Source of the DNA: an uncultured Cycloclasticus sp.
Lineage (GTDB): Bacteria > Pseudomonadota > Gammaproteobacteria > Methylococcales > Cycloclasticaceae
Assembly: GCA_913057515.1 (NCBI GenBank)
Contig: CAJXOJ010000003.1
Span: forward strand, 1 to 64,000
Direction: 5' to 3'
Length of the DNA: 64,000 bases
Shown here: in pieces, positions 30,967 to 40,585 of the stretch
Numbering within the stretch: the first letter of the stretch is position 1
How the letters are laid out: the number at the start of each line of letters is the position of its first letter
Notes under the pieces: generated by a model
Database searches by the model: none
What the model was told of the DNA's origin: nothing
Seen by the model: the letters and a program-made list of their open reading frames with translations, nothing else
Translations under genes and position numbers: made by a program

Positions 30967-33603
30967 CTAATCGGCTGCTGTTGTATTAGAGGATAATTTT
31001 TTGATAAGAAGCTGCTCTAGTTTATTTAACAAAGCATTGTCCTTTATCATGTTGTTATCACTATCTGTAATGTAAAAAATATCCTCTGCGGTTGTGCCTA
31101 AGGTGGCAATTTTTGCATTCCTTACGTTGACCTTACAATCACTAAAACATTGCCCGATGGTTGATAGTACGCCTGGTTGGTCATGTGTATGTATTTCTAG
31201 AATAGTGTAGCGTTTTTGGTGATCATCCTTGAAGGTGATGGTGGTTTCAATATCAAAGTATTTAGATTGACGGGTTTTATGCCTATCAACCGATAGCACG
31301 GCTTGGTCTAGATTGATAAGGTTGGCACGTAATACATTAGCGATAGATTGTTCACGAGCTAAGTTTTGTATTGGGTTTCCATTCTCTTCTAAAACATGAA
31401 AGCTGATCAGAGCAAGGTCTTCATGAGTGGTGATGATGCGAGCGTCTAAAATATTTAAGCCTAATTGATCTAGGGTTGCTGTACATACTGCAAACATACC
31501 AGCGCGATCGTGTACATAAATAAATATTTCTGCACCGCCACGATGTGTTTGTGGTCGGAGTAAGACAAGTGGCATTTCTTTTTCATCACAGGATGAAATG
31601 GCTATTGTGTGCCAAATACTGTCTTCGACTGAAAACCTTAAAAAGTAATTTTTGCTAATATTTTGCCAAACTTCATTAATCTTTTCTTCACTTAAGCCAC
31701 GAGAGATAAGCTCCTGTTTAGCTTGATATTGCATGTCCTTGATTTCATCACTTTCATCCTGAGTGCTTGTTTGCAGCCCACGACGTAACAATTTTTGAGT
31801 ATTGTTATATAGCTCCTTTAAAAGGGAACCTTTCCATTCATTCCACAAAGTAGGGTTGGTTGCCCGAATGTCGGCAACGGTTAGCAAATATAGATAGTCA
31901 AGGTATTCAATACTACCGATCTTTGAGGCAAATTTATGCACAATACTGGGGTCGTTGATATCCTTACGCTGGGCTGTCATTGACATAATGAGGTGATTTT
32001 GAACAAGCCAACCGACCAATTGAGTGTCGTAAGCGTTATAGCCATGTAGTTGGCAAAACTCAATGGCATCTTGCATGCCTAACTCAGCATGATTACCACC
32101 ACGACCTTTGGCGATATCGTGAAACAGCCCTGCTAAATAGAGAAGCTCTGGTTTTGGAAGATTTTGAAAGACTTCGTAACAGTGAGGTAGGTCTTCTTTA
32201 TGCTTTTCTAAGGCAAAGCGACGTAAATTTCTAACAATGTATAAGGTGTGTTGATCGACGGTGTAGGCATGAAATAAATCATACTGCATGCGGCCAATAA
32301 TATCGTTAAAGGCTGGAATGTAGGCTGCTAATACGCCATAACGGTTCATACGACGCAGTTGATGAGTAATGCCGCGTGGCTGACGAAGAATTTCAATAAA
32401 TAAATGTTGAGCTGTTGGGTTGGCTCTAAAGTCATCATCAATTAAATGTAAGGACTCACGTATGATACGAATAGTAGCTGATCTGACGCCCTTAATCTGG
32501 TCGTTCTTTTGTAATTGTAGGAACACATCCATTAAGGCGGTAGGCTGCCTTTTAAAGGTGTCAGGGTGGGTCACTTCAAGGTAATCATTAATGACTCTAA
32601 AGGACTCATTAATTGGGGTTACGTCCATCAGCTTATTTTGTAAAGCTTCGTTGAAAATTTGTAGAACGAGCTCATTGATTCGTTCGAGGTCCATTACCGT
32701 GCGGTAATACAACTGCATAAAGCCTTCTACAGCAAGGTTATTGTCGCCATCTTCAAAACCAAAAGCTAAGGCTAGGCTTTTTTGATAGTCGAACAAGAGA
32801 CGATTTTCAGGGCGATTAGCTAGCAAGTGCAACTCGAAGCGCACCTTAGCCAAAAAACGTTGGCCTTTAACAAGAGATCGGTATTCGCTTTTAGTCAAAA
32901 AGGCATGATTGACGAGTTCGCCAAGTGAGCTAGAGCCAAAGTAGCGTTGGGTAATCCATTGAATTGTTTGAATATCGCGAAAACCGCCAGGCCCTTCTTT
33001 AATATCAGGTTCTAGGTTGTAAGCGGTGTTACCAAATTTCAAGTGCCTTTTTTCTTGTTCAGCAACTTTCTCATGAAAAAAGTCGACGGCTGACCAAATT
33101 TTATCAGCGCTGATTTGGTCCTGCATTTTATTGAATAAAATTTCAGAACCAGTAATAAGCCGAGATTCCATGAGGTTGGTAATAACAGTAATATCGAGTT
33201 TAGATTGTTCAATGCAATCGGAAATGGTTCTAACACTTAAGCCGGGTTTGAGACCAATATCCCACAGAAATGTTGAAAATGACTCAAGGGCTGTTTTGTA
33301 GGAATCAAGCTCAGACTGATCAAAAATAATGAGCAAATCGATATCAGAAAATGGGTGGAGTTCTGCCCGACCATAGCCCCCAGTTGCAACGAGTGCTAGA
33401 TCGTTAGCATGCTCGCCTAACATGTCACGCCAGCAGGTTGCCAAAATATGATCTATAAAGTCACTGCGCTCTTCTAAAAGCGCTTCTATAGGTTGCTCTT
33501 GGTTGTCGCGTTTATGCAGTTGCTCATTAAAGGTTTGAATCTGTGCTTTAACCTCGCTAATGCTCTGCGCAGGTGATGAATTTACCGGGTTATTTGAGCT
33601 CAT
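30967..33603 (-). CDS. glnD: Bifunctional uridylyltransferase/uridylyl-removing enzyme GlnD
   Basis: An 878-residue nitrogen sensor. In order: nucleotidyltransferase domain with GGYGRAELHPFSDID (metal Asp D87 and D89), a GlnD-type helical region, an HD domain (H495-D496 in LFHDIAKGRGGNHAELG) that removes UMP, and two ACT domains near residues 710 and 810 that sense glutamine. It uridylylates PII proteins when nitrogen is limiting and de-uridylylates them when glutamine is plentiful. Its ATG overlaps the stop of map (ATGA), so map-glnD is one operon, as in many gammaproteobacteria. Full length. Confidence 0.95.
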   Translation of the reverse strand: MSSNNPVNSSPAQSISEVKAQIQTFNEQLHKRDNQEQPIEALLEERSDFIDHILATCWRDMLGEHANDLALVATGGYGRAELHPFSDIDLLIIFDQSELDSYKTALESFSTFLWDIGLKPGLSVRTISDCIEQSKLDITVITNLMESRLITGSEILFNKMQDQISADKIWSAVDFFHEKVAEQEKRHLKFGNTAYNLEPDIKEGPGGFRDIQTIQWITQRYFGSSSLGELVNHAFLTKSEYRSLVKGQRFLAKVRFELHLLANRPENRLLFDYQKSLALAFGFEDGDNNLAVEGFMQLYYRTVMDLERINELVLQIFNEALQNKLMDVTPINESFRVINDYLEVTHPDTFKRQPTALMDVFLQLQKNDQIKGVRSATIRIIRESLHLIDDDFRANPTAQHLFIEILRQPRGITHQLRRMNRYGVLAAYIPAFNDIIGRMQYDLFHAYTVDQHTLYIVRNLRRFALEKHKEDLPHCYEVFQNLPKPELLYLAGLFHDIAKGRGGNHAELGMQDAIEFCQLHGYNAYDTQLVGWLVQNHLIMSMTAQRKDINDPSIVHKFASKIGSIEYLDYLYLLTVADIRATNPTLWNEWKGSLLKELYNNTQKLLRRGLQTSTQDESDEIKDMQYQAKQELISRGLSEEKINEVWQNISKNYFLRFSVEDSIWHTIAISSCDEKEMPLVLLRPQTHRGGAEIFIYVHDRAGMFAVCTATLDQLGLNILDARIITTHEDLALISFHVLEENGNPIQNLAREQSIANVLRANLINLDQAVLSVDRHKTRQSKYFDIETTITFKDDHQKRYTILEIHTHDQPGVLSTIGQCFSDCKVNVRNAKIATLGTTAEDIFYITDSDNNMIKDNALLNKLEQLLIKKLSSNTTAAD

Positions 33604-34403
33604 GATTTGAACAGTTCTGGTGAAATATAGGTTGGCTCAATGAGCTCGTTTTCCCGAACAGTGAAAATTTCAAAGCCCGTTGAGGTAACGGTTAATGTAT
33701 GTTCAAACTGTGCGGAAAGGCTGCGGTCTTTTGTAACAACTGTCCAATCATCTGATAAGGTTTTTACGTTTCTTTTACCGGCATTAATCATCGGTTCAAT
33801 GGTGAATGTCATGCCTTCTTCTAAGGTGACACCGGTGTCTGCTTTGCCGTAATGAAGGACTTGGGGTTCTTCATGGAAAACTCGGCCAATACCGTGGCCG
33901 CAATATTCGCGTACAACAGAATATCGTTTACTTTCAGTAAAGGATTGTATCGCATGACCTATGTCACCTAACTTTGTACCTGGTTTGACCATGCTAATGC
34001 CAAGGTATAAGGCTTTTTGAGTTGTATCAACTAGACGTTTGGCAAGAATACTTGGTTGGCCAACAACAAACATCTCACTGGTATCACCATGAAAGTCATC
34101 CTTTATGACGGTGATGTCAATATTAAGGATATCTCCATTTTTTAACTTTTTATGATTGGGGATACCATGACAGACCTGATGGTTAACCGAGGTGCATATG
34201 GATTTTGGAAAACCATGATAATTTAGCGGTGCTGGAATAGTTTTTTGGGTGTTAACCATAAAGTCATGGCAACGTTGGTCAAGTTCCTCAGTTGTAACGC
34301 CTGGGACGACATATTCAGCTATCATTTCAAGAACTTCAGCAGCAAGCCGGCCTGCTACACGCATTTTTTCAATATCAGAGGGTGTTTTTATAGTAATACT
34401 CAT
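33600..34403 (-). CDS. map: Type I methionine aminopeptidase
   Basis: A 267-residue enzyme that removes the initiator methionine from new proteins. The dinuclear metal site is intact: D96, D107, H170, E203 and E234, with H79 and H177 as substrate-contacting histidines (numbering from the ATG). Segments such as GHGIGRVFHEEPQV and MTFTIEPM are typical. It is divergent from rpsB, the usual gammaproteobacterial arrangement, and overlaps glnD by 4 bases. Confidence 0.97.
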   Translation of the reverse strand: MSITIKTPSDIEKMRVAGRLAAEVLEMIAEYVVPGVTTEELDQRCHDFMVNTQKTIPAPLNYHGFPKSICTSVNHQVCHGIPNHKKLKNGDILNIDITVIKDDFHGDTSEMFVVGQPSILAKRLVDTTQKALYLGISMVKPGTKLGDIGHAIQSFTESKRYSVVREYCGHGIGRVFHEEPQVLHYGKADTGVTLEEGMTFTIEPMINAGKRNVKTLSDDWTVVTKDRSLSAQFEHTLTVTSTGFEIFTVRENELIEPTYISPELFKS

Positions 34404-34441
34404 AAGTAAATAGTGATTGATAGGTTGAATAAAGACATTGA

Positions 34442-34470
34442 ATTATAACGCCTTAAAATTTAAAGAAGCC
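34442..34470 (-). promoter_or_regulatory. Candidate promoter of map-glnD
   Basis: Read on the minus strand, TATAAT (34447-34442) sits 39 bases before the map start. The -35 at 17 bases spacing is weak (GGCTTC). Support comes mainly from the perfect -10 box and its position. Confidence 0.4.
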
Positions 34471-34512
34471 TTTTTTTAATGGCCATGTATTTGAGTTTTA
34501 TTAGGGATAAAA

Positions 34513-34541
34513 TTGTTGTTTAAGCTCAAATATGGTATAAA
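34513..34541 (+). promoter_or_regulatory. rpsB promoter
   Basis: TTGTTG (34513-34518), a 17-base spacer and TATAAA (34536-34541), followed by GCG, a GC-rich discriminator as in stringently controlled translation genes. It is in the right orientation about 155 bases before rpsB, consistent with a long regulated leader. Confidence 0.6.
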
Positions 34542-34548
34542 GCGTCGC

Positions 34549-34696
34549 CACTTTTGGCAACAACGATCACATGCATCAACACATCCGGTAGGGTGCTTGA
34601 ATTAAATCAGGTTACCGTTTGGGATGCGTGGTAGTTATCAACCCGAGTCACGCCAGCGTAGGCTGGATGGCTATAACAATGAAAAGGAAGTAATAA
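34549..34696 (+). promoter_or_regulatory. rpsB leader: rpsB mRNA leader, probable S2 autoregulatory region
   Basis: About 150 bases between the promoter and rpsB contain GC-rich pairing segments, including the hairpin CCAGC-GTAG-GCTGG (34653-34666) just before the AAAAGGAAG ribosome site. Gammaproteobacterial rpsB transcripts carry a conserved structured leader through which S2 represses rpsB-tsf. I infer the same here from position and the apical hairpin; the full fold was not computed. Confidence 0.5.
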
Positions 34697-35494
34697 ATGT
34701 CTAATATCACAATGCGTGAAATGCTCGAAGCAGGTGTCCATTTTGGTCATCAAACCAGATACTGGAACCCTAAAATGGCACCATACATTTTTGGCGAGCG
34801 CGGCAAGATTCATATCATCAATTTAGAAAAAACATTACCACTATTTAATGATGCATTAAATTTCATCAATAAATTGGCTGCTAACAAAGGAACTATTATG
34901 TTCGTTGGTACCAAGAAAGCGGCCCGTAAAACAGTAGCAGCTGAAGCGCAACGTTGCGGCATGCCTTATGTTGATCACCGCTGGTTAGGCGGCATGTTGA
35001 CAAACTTCGGTACTATCAAAAAATCTATTAATCGCCTAAAAGAACTAGAAGCGATGCGTGAAGACGGTAGTTTGAATCGCTTTAGCAAAAAAGAAGGTTT
35101 AAAGTTTATGCGTCAGCTTGAAAAGTTAGAGCGTAGCGTTGGTGGTATTAAAGATCTTAAAGGCCCACCTGACGCTATTGTTGTGATGGACGTAGGCTAC
35201 GAAAAAATTGCTGTTAAAGAAGCGGCTAAACTAGGCATACCTGTGATTGGTATTGTGGATTCAAACAATAAGCCTAATGATGTAGATTATGTCGTTCCAG
35301 GTAATGATGACTCGATTAGAGCGTTAACGCTATATTGCCAAAGTTTTTCAGCTGCAATTCTTGAGGGTAAAGCGAGTGTGATTAAAGAATTAGTTGAAAA
35401 TAAAGAAGTCGGTAAAGCGGTTTCCAAAAAAGCAGCTGTAAAAAAAGCAGCACCTAAGCAAGCTGCAAAAGAAGAGTCAACAAAAGAAGGTTAA
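34697..35494 (+). CDS. rpsB: 30S ribosomal protein S2
   Basis: A 265-residue protein with the S2 hallmarks [20 protein letters not shown] and [17 protein letters not shown]-type segments (here [16 protein letters not shown]). The basic C-terminal tail ([15 protein letters not shown]) is longer than in E. coli and lysine/alanine rich. AAAAGGAAG precedes the ATG. S2 joins the 30S subunit late, near S1. It is first in the rpsB-tsf-pyrH-frr operon and probably autoregulated by its leader. Confidence 0.98.
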   Translation: MSNITMREMLEAGVHFGHQTRYWNPKMAPYIFGERGKIHIINLEKTLPLFNDALNFINKLAANKGTIMFVGTKKAARKTVAAEAQRCGMPYVDHRWLGGMLTNFGTIKKSINRLKELEAMREDGSLNRFSKKEGLKFMRQLEKLERSVGGIKDLKGPPDAIVVMDVGYEKIAVKEAAKLGIPVIGIVDSNNKPNDVDYVVPGNDDSIRALTLYCQSFSAAILEGKASVIKELVENKEVGKAVSKKAAVKKAAPKQAAKEESTKEG

Positions 35495-35518
35495 TCGCTA
35501 ACCTTTAAGAAGACAATG

Positions 35519-35544
35519 AACGCCTCCTAATTGGGGGCGTTTTT
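35519..35544 (+). terminator. Attenuator-like hairpin between rpsB and tsf
   Basis: AACGCCTCC (35519-35527) pairs with GGGGGCGTT (35533-35541), with one T-G pair and a five-base loop, followed by TTTTT. It lies in the short rpsB-tsf gap and would partly terminate transcription to balance S2 against EF-Ts. Confidence 0.75.
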
Positions 35545-35574
35545 ATGATTAATGAAAATATTGAGGTTTATAAA

Positions 35575-36459
35575 ATGAGTGTAACAGCTGCAATGGTTAA
35601 AGAATTACGTGAAAGAACGGGTTCTGGCATGATGGAGTGCAAAAAAGCATTGGTAGAAACAGGTGGTGATTTAGAAGTTGCTATCGAAAATATGCGTAAA
35701 TCAGGGATGGCTAAAGCGGATAAAAAAGCAGGTCGTGTCGCTGCTGAAGGTATTTTGAAAGTAGCGGTATCAGGTGATGGTTCAGCCACAACGATTGTTG
35801 AGATCAACAGCGAAACCGATTTCGTTTCTAAAGGTGACGATTTTATTGATTTCGCAACAGCTGTTGCGAATACAGTTGTTAATAACGATGTAGCCGATGT
35901 GGATGCATTAAATTCAGCGACTGTTGAAGGCGAGTCAATAACAATTGATGAAAAAAGACGTGCCCTTATTGCTAAAGTAGGCGAAAACATAAATGTTAGA
36001 CGTTTTAAAACAATCAAAACTGATAGTGCTGTTGTTGCTTCTTATTTACACGGTATTCGCATTGGTGTTTTAGTTGAACTTGAAGGTGGTTCTGTTGAGT
36101 TGGCTAAAGATATTGCTATGCATATCGCTGCAACTAACCCTTTATGCGTTTCTGAGGCTGAAGTTCCTGCAGAACGTATTGAAAAAGAGAAAGAGATATT
36201 CAAAGGTCAAGCGGCTGAAAGTGGTAAACCAGCGGAAATTGTTGAGAAAATGATTGTTGGCAAAATTAAAAAATATTTAAAAGAAGTGACTCTGTTAGGT
36301 CAGCCTTTTGTTAAAGATGGTGATGTAACCATCGAGCAGTTATTAAAATCAAATAATGCTAAAGTACTCTCATTTGTTCGTTTTGAAGTAGGCGAAGGCA
36401 TTGAGAAAAAAGAAGAGGATTTTGCTGCAGAAGTAATGGCTCAAGTACGAGGCGATTAA
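35575..36459 (+). CDS. tsf: Elongation factor Ts
   Basis: A 294-residue GDP-exchange factor for EF-Tu. The N-terminal UBA-like segment ([19 protein letters not shown]) and the TDFV exchange motif ([14 protein letters not shown]) are intact. I use ATG 35575, preceded by GAGG, because the protein family starts right there; an in-frame ATG at 35545 lies within the T-tract of the attenuator and would add ten unlikely residues. Confidence 0.97.
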   Translation: MSVTAAMVKELRERTGSGMMECKKALVETGGDLEVAIENMRKSGMAKADKKAGRVAAEGILKVAVSGDGSATTIVEINSETDFVSKGDDFIDFATAVANTVVNNDVADVDALNSATVEGESITIDEKRRALIAKVGENINVRRFKTIKTDSAVVASYLHGIRIGVLVELEGGSVELAKDIAMHIAATNPLCVSEAEVPAERIEKEKEIFKGQAAESGKPAEIVEKMIVGKIKKYLKEVTLLGQPFVKDGDVTIEQLLKSNNAKVLSFVRFEVGEGIEKKEEDFAAEVMAQVRGD

Positions 36460-36462
36460 TTG

Positions 36463-37176
36463 ATGGGCGATTTGGTATATAAACGGATCTTACTGAAACT
36501 CAGCGGAGAAGCCTTGATGGGCGACTCTGCTGCTGGTATTGATGGTAATACTGTTTTACGGCTTGCTGAGGAAGTTAAAGAATTATGCGATGCAGGTGTT
36601 GAAGTAGGGCTCGTTATTGGTGGCGGCAATATTTTAAGGGGCTCTGAAGCAGCCTCAGATGTATTAAATCGTGCTACCAGTGATCATATGGGTATGTTGG
36701 CGACTGTTATTAATGCTCTAGCGATGCAAGACTCGCTAGAGTCATTAGGTCAACCGGTGCGTGTGATGTCGGCGCTAGAAATAAATCAGGTGTGTGAAAG
36801 CTTTAAGCGACGCAGAGCGATTAGGCATTTTGAAAAAGGCCGTGTTGTCATTTTTGCTGCGGGTACTGGTAATCCGTTTTTTACGACTGATTCAGCGGCG
36901 AGTTTGAGGGGTATTGAGATTGAGGCGGATGTGCTTATCAAAGCAACAAAAGTGGATGGTATCTATTCCGATGACCCAGTTAAAAACCCAGATGCTGAGT
37001 TTTATCCTTTGATTAGTTTTGATGACGCAATTGATAAACGTTTAAATGTTATGGATGCTACAGCGCTAGTGCTATGCAGAGATCATAACTTGCCGTTAAG
37101 GGTAGTTAACATCTTTGACAAAGGGGCTGTAAAACGCCTAGTGTATGGTGAAAATGTTGGTACATTAGTTGAGTAA
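36463..37176 (+). CDS. pyrH: Uridylate kinase
   Basis: A 237-residue UMP kinase of the amino acid kinase fold: [16 protein letters not shown] (phosphate loop), [10 protein letters not shown], and [25 protein letters not shown]. It makes UDP from UMP and is GTP-activated and UTP-inhibited in bacteria. I start at ATG 36463, three bases after the tsf stop, not at the adjacent TTG. Second-last gene of the rpsB-tsf-pyrH-frr set. Confidence 0.97.
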   Translation: MGDLVYKRILLKLSGEALMGDSAAGIDGNTVLRLAEEVKELCDAGVEVGLVIGGGNILRGSEAASDVLNRATSDHMGMLATVINALAMQDSLESLGQPVRVMSALEINQVCESFKRRRAIRHFEKGRVVIFAAGTGNPFFTTDSAASLRGIEIEADVLIKATKVDGIYSDDPVKNPDAEFYPLISFDDAIDKRLNVMDATALVLCRDHNLPLRVVNIFDKGAVKRLVYGENVGTLVE

Positions 37177-37190
37177 CTGTTGAGAAAATT

Positions 37191-37748
37191 ATGATAGAAG
37201 ATATTGTTAAAGATTCACTTGTAAGAATGGGTAAATCGGTCGAAGCCTTTCAAAAAGCGTTGGCCAAAATCCGCACCGGTCGAGCGCATCCTAGTTTGTT
37301 AGAGCAGATTGTTGTTTCTTACTATGATGTTGATACGCCGTTAAACCAGGTTGCAACGGTTAATATTGAAGATGCTAGAACACTATCTATTATGCCGTGG
37401 GAAGCTGGCTTGATTGCAACGGTCGAAAAAGCCATCATGAAGTCAGACTTGGGTCTTAATCCGGTAACAGCAGGGAATGTTATTCGTGTTCCAATGCCTC
37501 CTTTAACTGAAGAAAGACGTCGTGACCTTGTAAAGGTAGTTCGTGGTGAAGCGGAAAATGCGAAAATTGCCATTAGAAATATTCGCCGTGATGCTAATTC
37601 AGAATTTAAAGAGGCGCTGAAAGAGAAGATGATCACAGAAGATGAACTTCGTGCAGGCGAAGAAAAAATTCAAAAAGTTACTGATCAGCATGTTAAAGAA
37701 GTTGACCAGCATCTTGAAGTAAAAGAAGTTGACTTAATGTCTATGTGA
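37191..37748 (+). CDS. frr: Ribosome recycling factor
   Basis: A 185-residue tRNA-mimic that splits post-termination ribosomes with EF-G. Family signatures: [20 protein letters not shown] near the N-terminus, [20 protein letters not shown] in the middle, and the C-terminal helix ending EVDLMSM. Length equals the E. coli protein. It follows pyrH after a 14-base gap, in the conserved order. Confidence 0.98.
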   Translation: MIEDIVKDSLVRMGKSVEAFQKALAKIRTGRAHPSLLEQIVVSYYDVDTPLNQVATVNIEDARTLSIMPWEAGLIATVEKAIMKSDLGLNPVTAGNVIRVPMPPLTEERRRDLVKVVRGEAENAKIAIRNIRRDANSEFKEALKEKMITEDELRAGEEKIQKVTDQHVKEVDQHLEVKEVDLMSM

Positions 37749-37841
37749 TAAGTTATCTGATAATTCAGATTCTGAATGATTAATCTATGCCTAGGTGCTT
37801 AAGTTATTCGGTTTTTATAATCAGGAATAAATGGAATTCTT

Positions 37842-38585
37842 TTGTACGATAACTTAAACAGCCTGGAACAAAATGCTATGCCCAAACATATTGCCATTAT
37901 CATGGACGGTAATGGACGTTGGGCAACTCAGCAAAATAAACCCCGAACGGCTGGTCATAAAGCAGGTGTAGATGCCTTAAGAAGCACGATTGAAGTCTGT
38001 GCGTCATATCATGTAGAGGTACTAACGGTTTTTGCTTTTAGTAGCGAAAACTGGGGTCGTCCTGCTACAGAAGTAAAGATACTGATGGATTTGTTTATGC
38101 TGACGCTTAAACGCCAAGCTAAACGTCTGGATAAGAATAATATTCGCCTTAAAATTATTGGTGATACCTCTAAGTTTTCGCTTACATTGCAAAAAAAAAT
38201 TAAAGATGTTGAAGAGCTGACTGCTGATAATTCAGGCTTGCTATTAGTGATAGCGGCTAACTATGGTGGTCAGTGGGATATCGAACAAGCAAGTTTGCGA
38301 ATGATAGAGTATGCATCTGCTGAAAAGCTTGCCTTAACAGACTTAAAGATCAGTGACTTTTTGTCGACTGCGGGGATGCCAGATCCTGACTTATTTATTC
38401 GAACAGGTGGAGAGCAAAGAATTAGTAATTTCCTACTTTGGCAAATAGCTTATAGTGAGCTTTATTTCACCACGACTCTGTGGCCAGATTTTAATAAGGA
38501 GGAGCTTGATTTAGCTATCAAGCATTATTCTTCTCGTCAACGTAGGTTTGGAAAAACGAGTGAGCAAATTAATGAAAGTACATAA
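37842..38585 (+). CDS. uppS: Undecaprenyl diphosphate synthase
   Basis: A 247-residue cis-prenyltransferase making the C55 carrier lipid. The catalytic IIMDGNGRWA (D22) and the FSSENWGRP, IRTGGEQRISNFLLWQ and ELYFTTTLWPDF motifs are complete. The start is TTG 37842, which keeps about 15 residues before the catalytic strand as in relatives; GGAA lies 9 bases upstream. The in-frame ATG at 37878 would leave only four residues before it. It begins the isoprenoid-lipid stretch uppS-cdsA-dxr. Confidence 0.95.
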   Translation: MYDNLNSLEQNAMPKHIAIIMDGNGRWATQQNKPRTAGHKAGVDALRSTIEVCASYHVEVLTVFAFSSENWGRPATEVKILMDLFMLTLKRQAKRLDKNNIRLKIIGDTSKFSLTLQKKIKDVEELTADNSGLLLVIAANYGGQWDIEQASLRMIEYASAEKLALTDLKISDFLSTAGMPDPDLFIRTGGEQRISNFLLWQIAYSELYFTTTLWPDFNKEELDLAIKHYSSRQRRFGKTSEQINEST

Positions 38586-38588
38586 TTA

Positions 38589-39410
38589 ATGAGTAGCCTT
38601 GCTCAACGATTACTGACGGCTGTCGTCCTTATACCGCTTGTTGTTTGGGTTGTATTGTTTTCTTCTGATCTTGTTTACACAGTTGTGTTGGCCGTTATTG
38701 TTTTAACAGCTGGGTATGAGTGGGCTGCTTTAAGTGGTGTACAAAGTGCGTTTCGTAAAAATATTCTAGCGATCATCACAGTTGCTTGTGCTTATTTATT
38801 ATCTTTAGTTAATGGGCAAATAGAATCAGTAATCATCAGTGCCGGTATCATTTTTTGGTTATTGGTGGTGATTCTTATTATTACAAAACCTAAGTTGTTG
38901 CTGTTGCTCAAGCTGAAACAGTGTTTAATGGTTTTGTTAGGTTTGGTTGTGCTAGGTCTAACATTTTTATCCCTGTATATGCTCAGAATTAATTTTCATC
39001 AAGGACCTGAGTTGTTGATGTATTTATTACTACTAATTTGGCTTGCTGATAGTGGGGCCTATTTTGTTGGTAGGGCAATAGGGAAATATAAATTGTCTCC
39101 TGTTATTAGTCCTGGGAAAACAATTGAGGGTGTTATTGGTGGCTTATTGGCTTGTTTTGTTTTTGCATTTTTTGCTGCTGATTACTTGAATATTGAAAAC
39201 ACGCTGATTTTTCTATTTATATCTGTTTTCGTTGCTTTTATATCGGTCTATGGAGATTTGTTTGAAAGCTTGATGAAACGACGTGCGCAGGTTAAAGATA
39301 GCGGCTCTATTTTGCCAGGTCATGGGGGTGTTTTAGATAGAATAGATAGCCTGATAGCAGCTGCTCCTACGTTTGTTGCCTGTGCCTTATTGACTAAGAT
39401 ATTGTCATGA
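38589..39410 (+). CDS. cdsA: Phosphatidate cytidylyltransferase
   Basis: A 273-residue inner-membrane enzyme with about eight helices that makes CDP-diacylglycerol from phosphatidic acid and CTP. The diagnostic C-terminal signature is intact: SLMKRRAQVKDSGSILPGHG followed by GVLDRIDSL. The gene starts three bases after uppS and overlaps the dxr start by four bases. Confidence 0.95.
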   Translation: MSSLAQRLLTAVVLIPLVVWVVLFSSDLVYTVVLAVIVLTAGYEWAALSGVQSAFRKNILAIITVACAYLLSLVNGQIESVIISAGIIFWLLVVILIITKPKLLLLLKLKQCLMVLLGLVVLGLTFLSLYMLRINFHQGPELLMYLLLLIWLADSGAYFVGRAIGKYKLSPVISPGKTIEGVIGGLLACFVFAFFAADYLNIENTLIFLFISVFVAFISVYGDLFESLMKRRAQVKDSGSILPGHGGVLDRIDSLIAAAPTFVACALLTKILS

Positions 39411-40585
39411 ATGGTGTTTGTGTGCTCGGCTCTACGGGGTCCATTGGTGTTAGTACGCTGGATGTAATCAGGCTTAATAAAAATGATTACACGGTTGTTG
39501 CTTTAACGGCTAATAGAAATTTAGAGCGTCTATTTGACCAGTGTGTAGAGTTTAAGCCCACTTATGCTGTTCTTTCTGATCAAACTCTAGCAGAAAAATT
39601 TAGAAAGAAAATTGAGCACTCAGATGCATCAGAAACGATAGTATTGTCTGATCTTGGTGCTTTAGAGCTTGTGGCTCAATTACCAGAGGTTAGTATAGTT
39701 GTTGCTGCTATCGTAGGTGCAGCCGGTTTATTACCAACCTTAGCGGCGGCTCAGTCTGGTAAAAAGTTACTGTTAGCGAATAAAGAATCACTGGTCATTT
39801 CTGGTGATTTATTGATGACAGCGGTAAAAGAAAATGGCGCCATATTATTACCAGTAGATAGTGAACATAATGCCTTATTTCAATGTATGCCAGATAATTA
39901 TATATCTGGGCAGAGTGCAGAAGGTATTAGGAGGTTGGTATTAACAGCCTCGGGCGGGCCTTTTTTAAATATGAGTTTGGCTGAACTTCAAAATGTGAGC
40001 GTTGAGCAGGCTTGTGCGCACCCAAATTGGTCAATGGGTCGTAAAATTTCTGTTGATTCAGCAACTATGATGAATAAAGGCTTAGAGGTTATTGAGGCCA
40101 GTTATTTGTTCAATGTGTCGGCGAACTTGATCGATGTTCTAGTGCATCCTCAAAGCATTATTCATTCAATGGTTGATTATATTGATGGCTCGGTGTTAGC
40201 TCAACTTGGAAACCCTGATATGAAAACACCCATCGCTCATGCGTTAGCATGGCCTAAAAGACACAGCAGTGGGGTATCCCCGCTAGATTTGATTGTTAAT
40301 AACCAATTAACATTTGAAGCAGCATCATTTGAAAAATTTCCGTGTTTAAGGCTTGCCTACGAGGCGTTAGAGAATCGAGGTACTGCCCCAGCAATATTAA
40401 ATGCAGCAAATGAAGTGGCTGTTGATGCATTTTTATCGAAAAAGTTAGGCTTTACGGAGATACCCACGTTGATAGAAAAAGTGGTGAATAGTTCAGCAAT
40501 AATGGCTGCTGATTCAATCGATACCGTATTGCATGCAGATACGGAAACTAGAGTTCTCGCGCAACGTTATTTGGAGAGAGTGTAG
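39407..40585 (+). CDS. dxr: 1-deoxy-D-xylulose 5-phosphate reductoisomerase
   Basis: A 392-residue NADPH enzyme, the first committed step of the MEP isoprenoid pathway. NADPH loop GSTGSIGVSTLDV, LLANKESLV and PVDSEHNALFQC (metal Asp/Glu) and the LTASGGPF and HPNWSMGRKISVDSATMMNK segments are intact. The downstream ispD and ispF in the same window belong to the same pathway. It overlaps cdsA by four bases and shares one base with rseP. Confidence 0.97.
   Translation: MNGVCVLGSTGSIGVSTLDVIRLNKNDYTVVALTANRNLERLFDQCVEFKPTYAVLSDQTLAEKFRKKIEHSDASETIVLSDLGALELVAQLPEVSIVVAAIVGAAGLLPTLAAAQSGKKLLLANKESLVISGDLLMTAVKENGAILLPVDSEHNALFQCMPDNYISGQSAEGIRRLVLTASGGPFLNMSLAELQNVSVEQACAHPNWSMGRKISVDSATMMNKGLEVIEASYLFNVSANLIDVLVHPQSIIHSMVDYIDGSVLAQLGNPDMKTPIAHALAWPKRHSSGVSPLDLIVNNQLTFEAASFEKFPCLRLAYEALENRGTAPAILNAANEVAVDAFLSKKLGFTEIPTLIEKVVNSSAIMAADSIDTVLHADTETRVLAQRYLERV

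Noticed and set aside
35545-35574. Upstream in-frame ATG for tsf
   Set aside because: It falls in the T-tract of the rpsB-tsf hairpin and would add ten residues absent from the family; ATG 35575 has GAGG in place.
37831-37857. Eight-codon frame (MEFFCTIT) with AGGA upstream, just before uppS
   Set aside because: It could be a leader peptide, but it is very short, and the AGGA/GGAA bases also serve the TTG of uppS. No paired hairpin or codon pattern supports attenuation.
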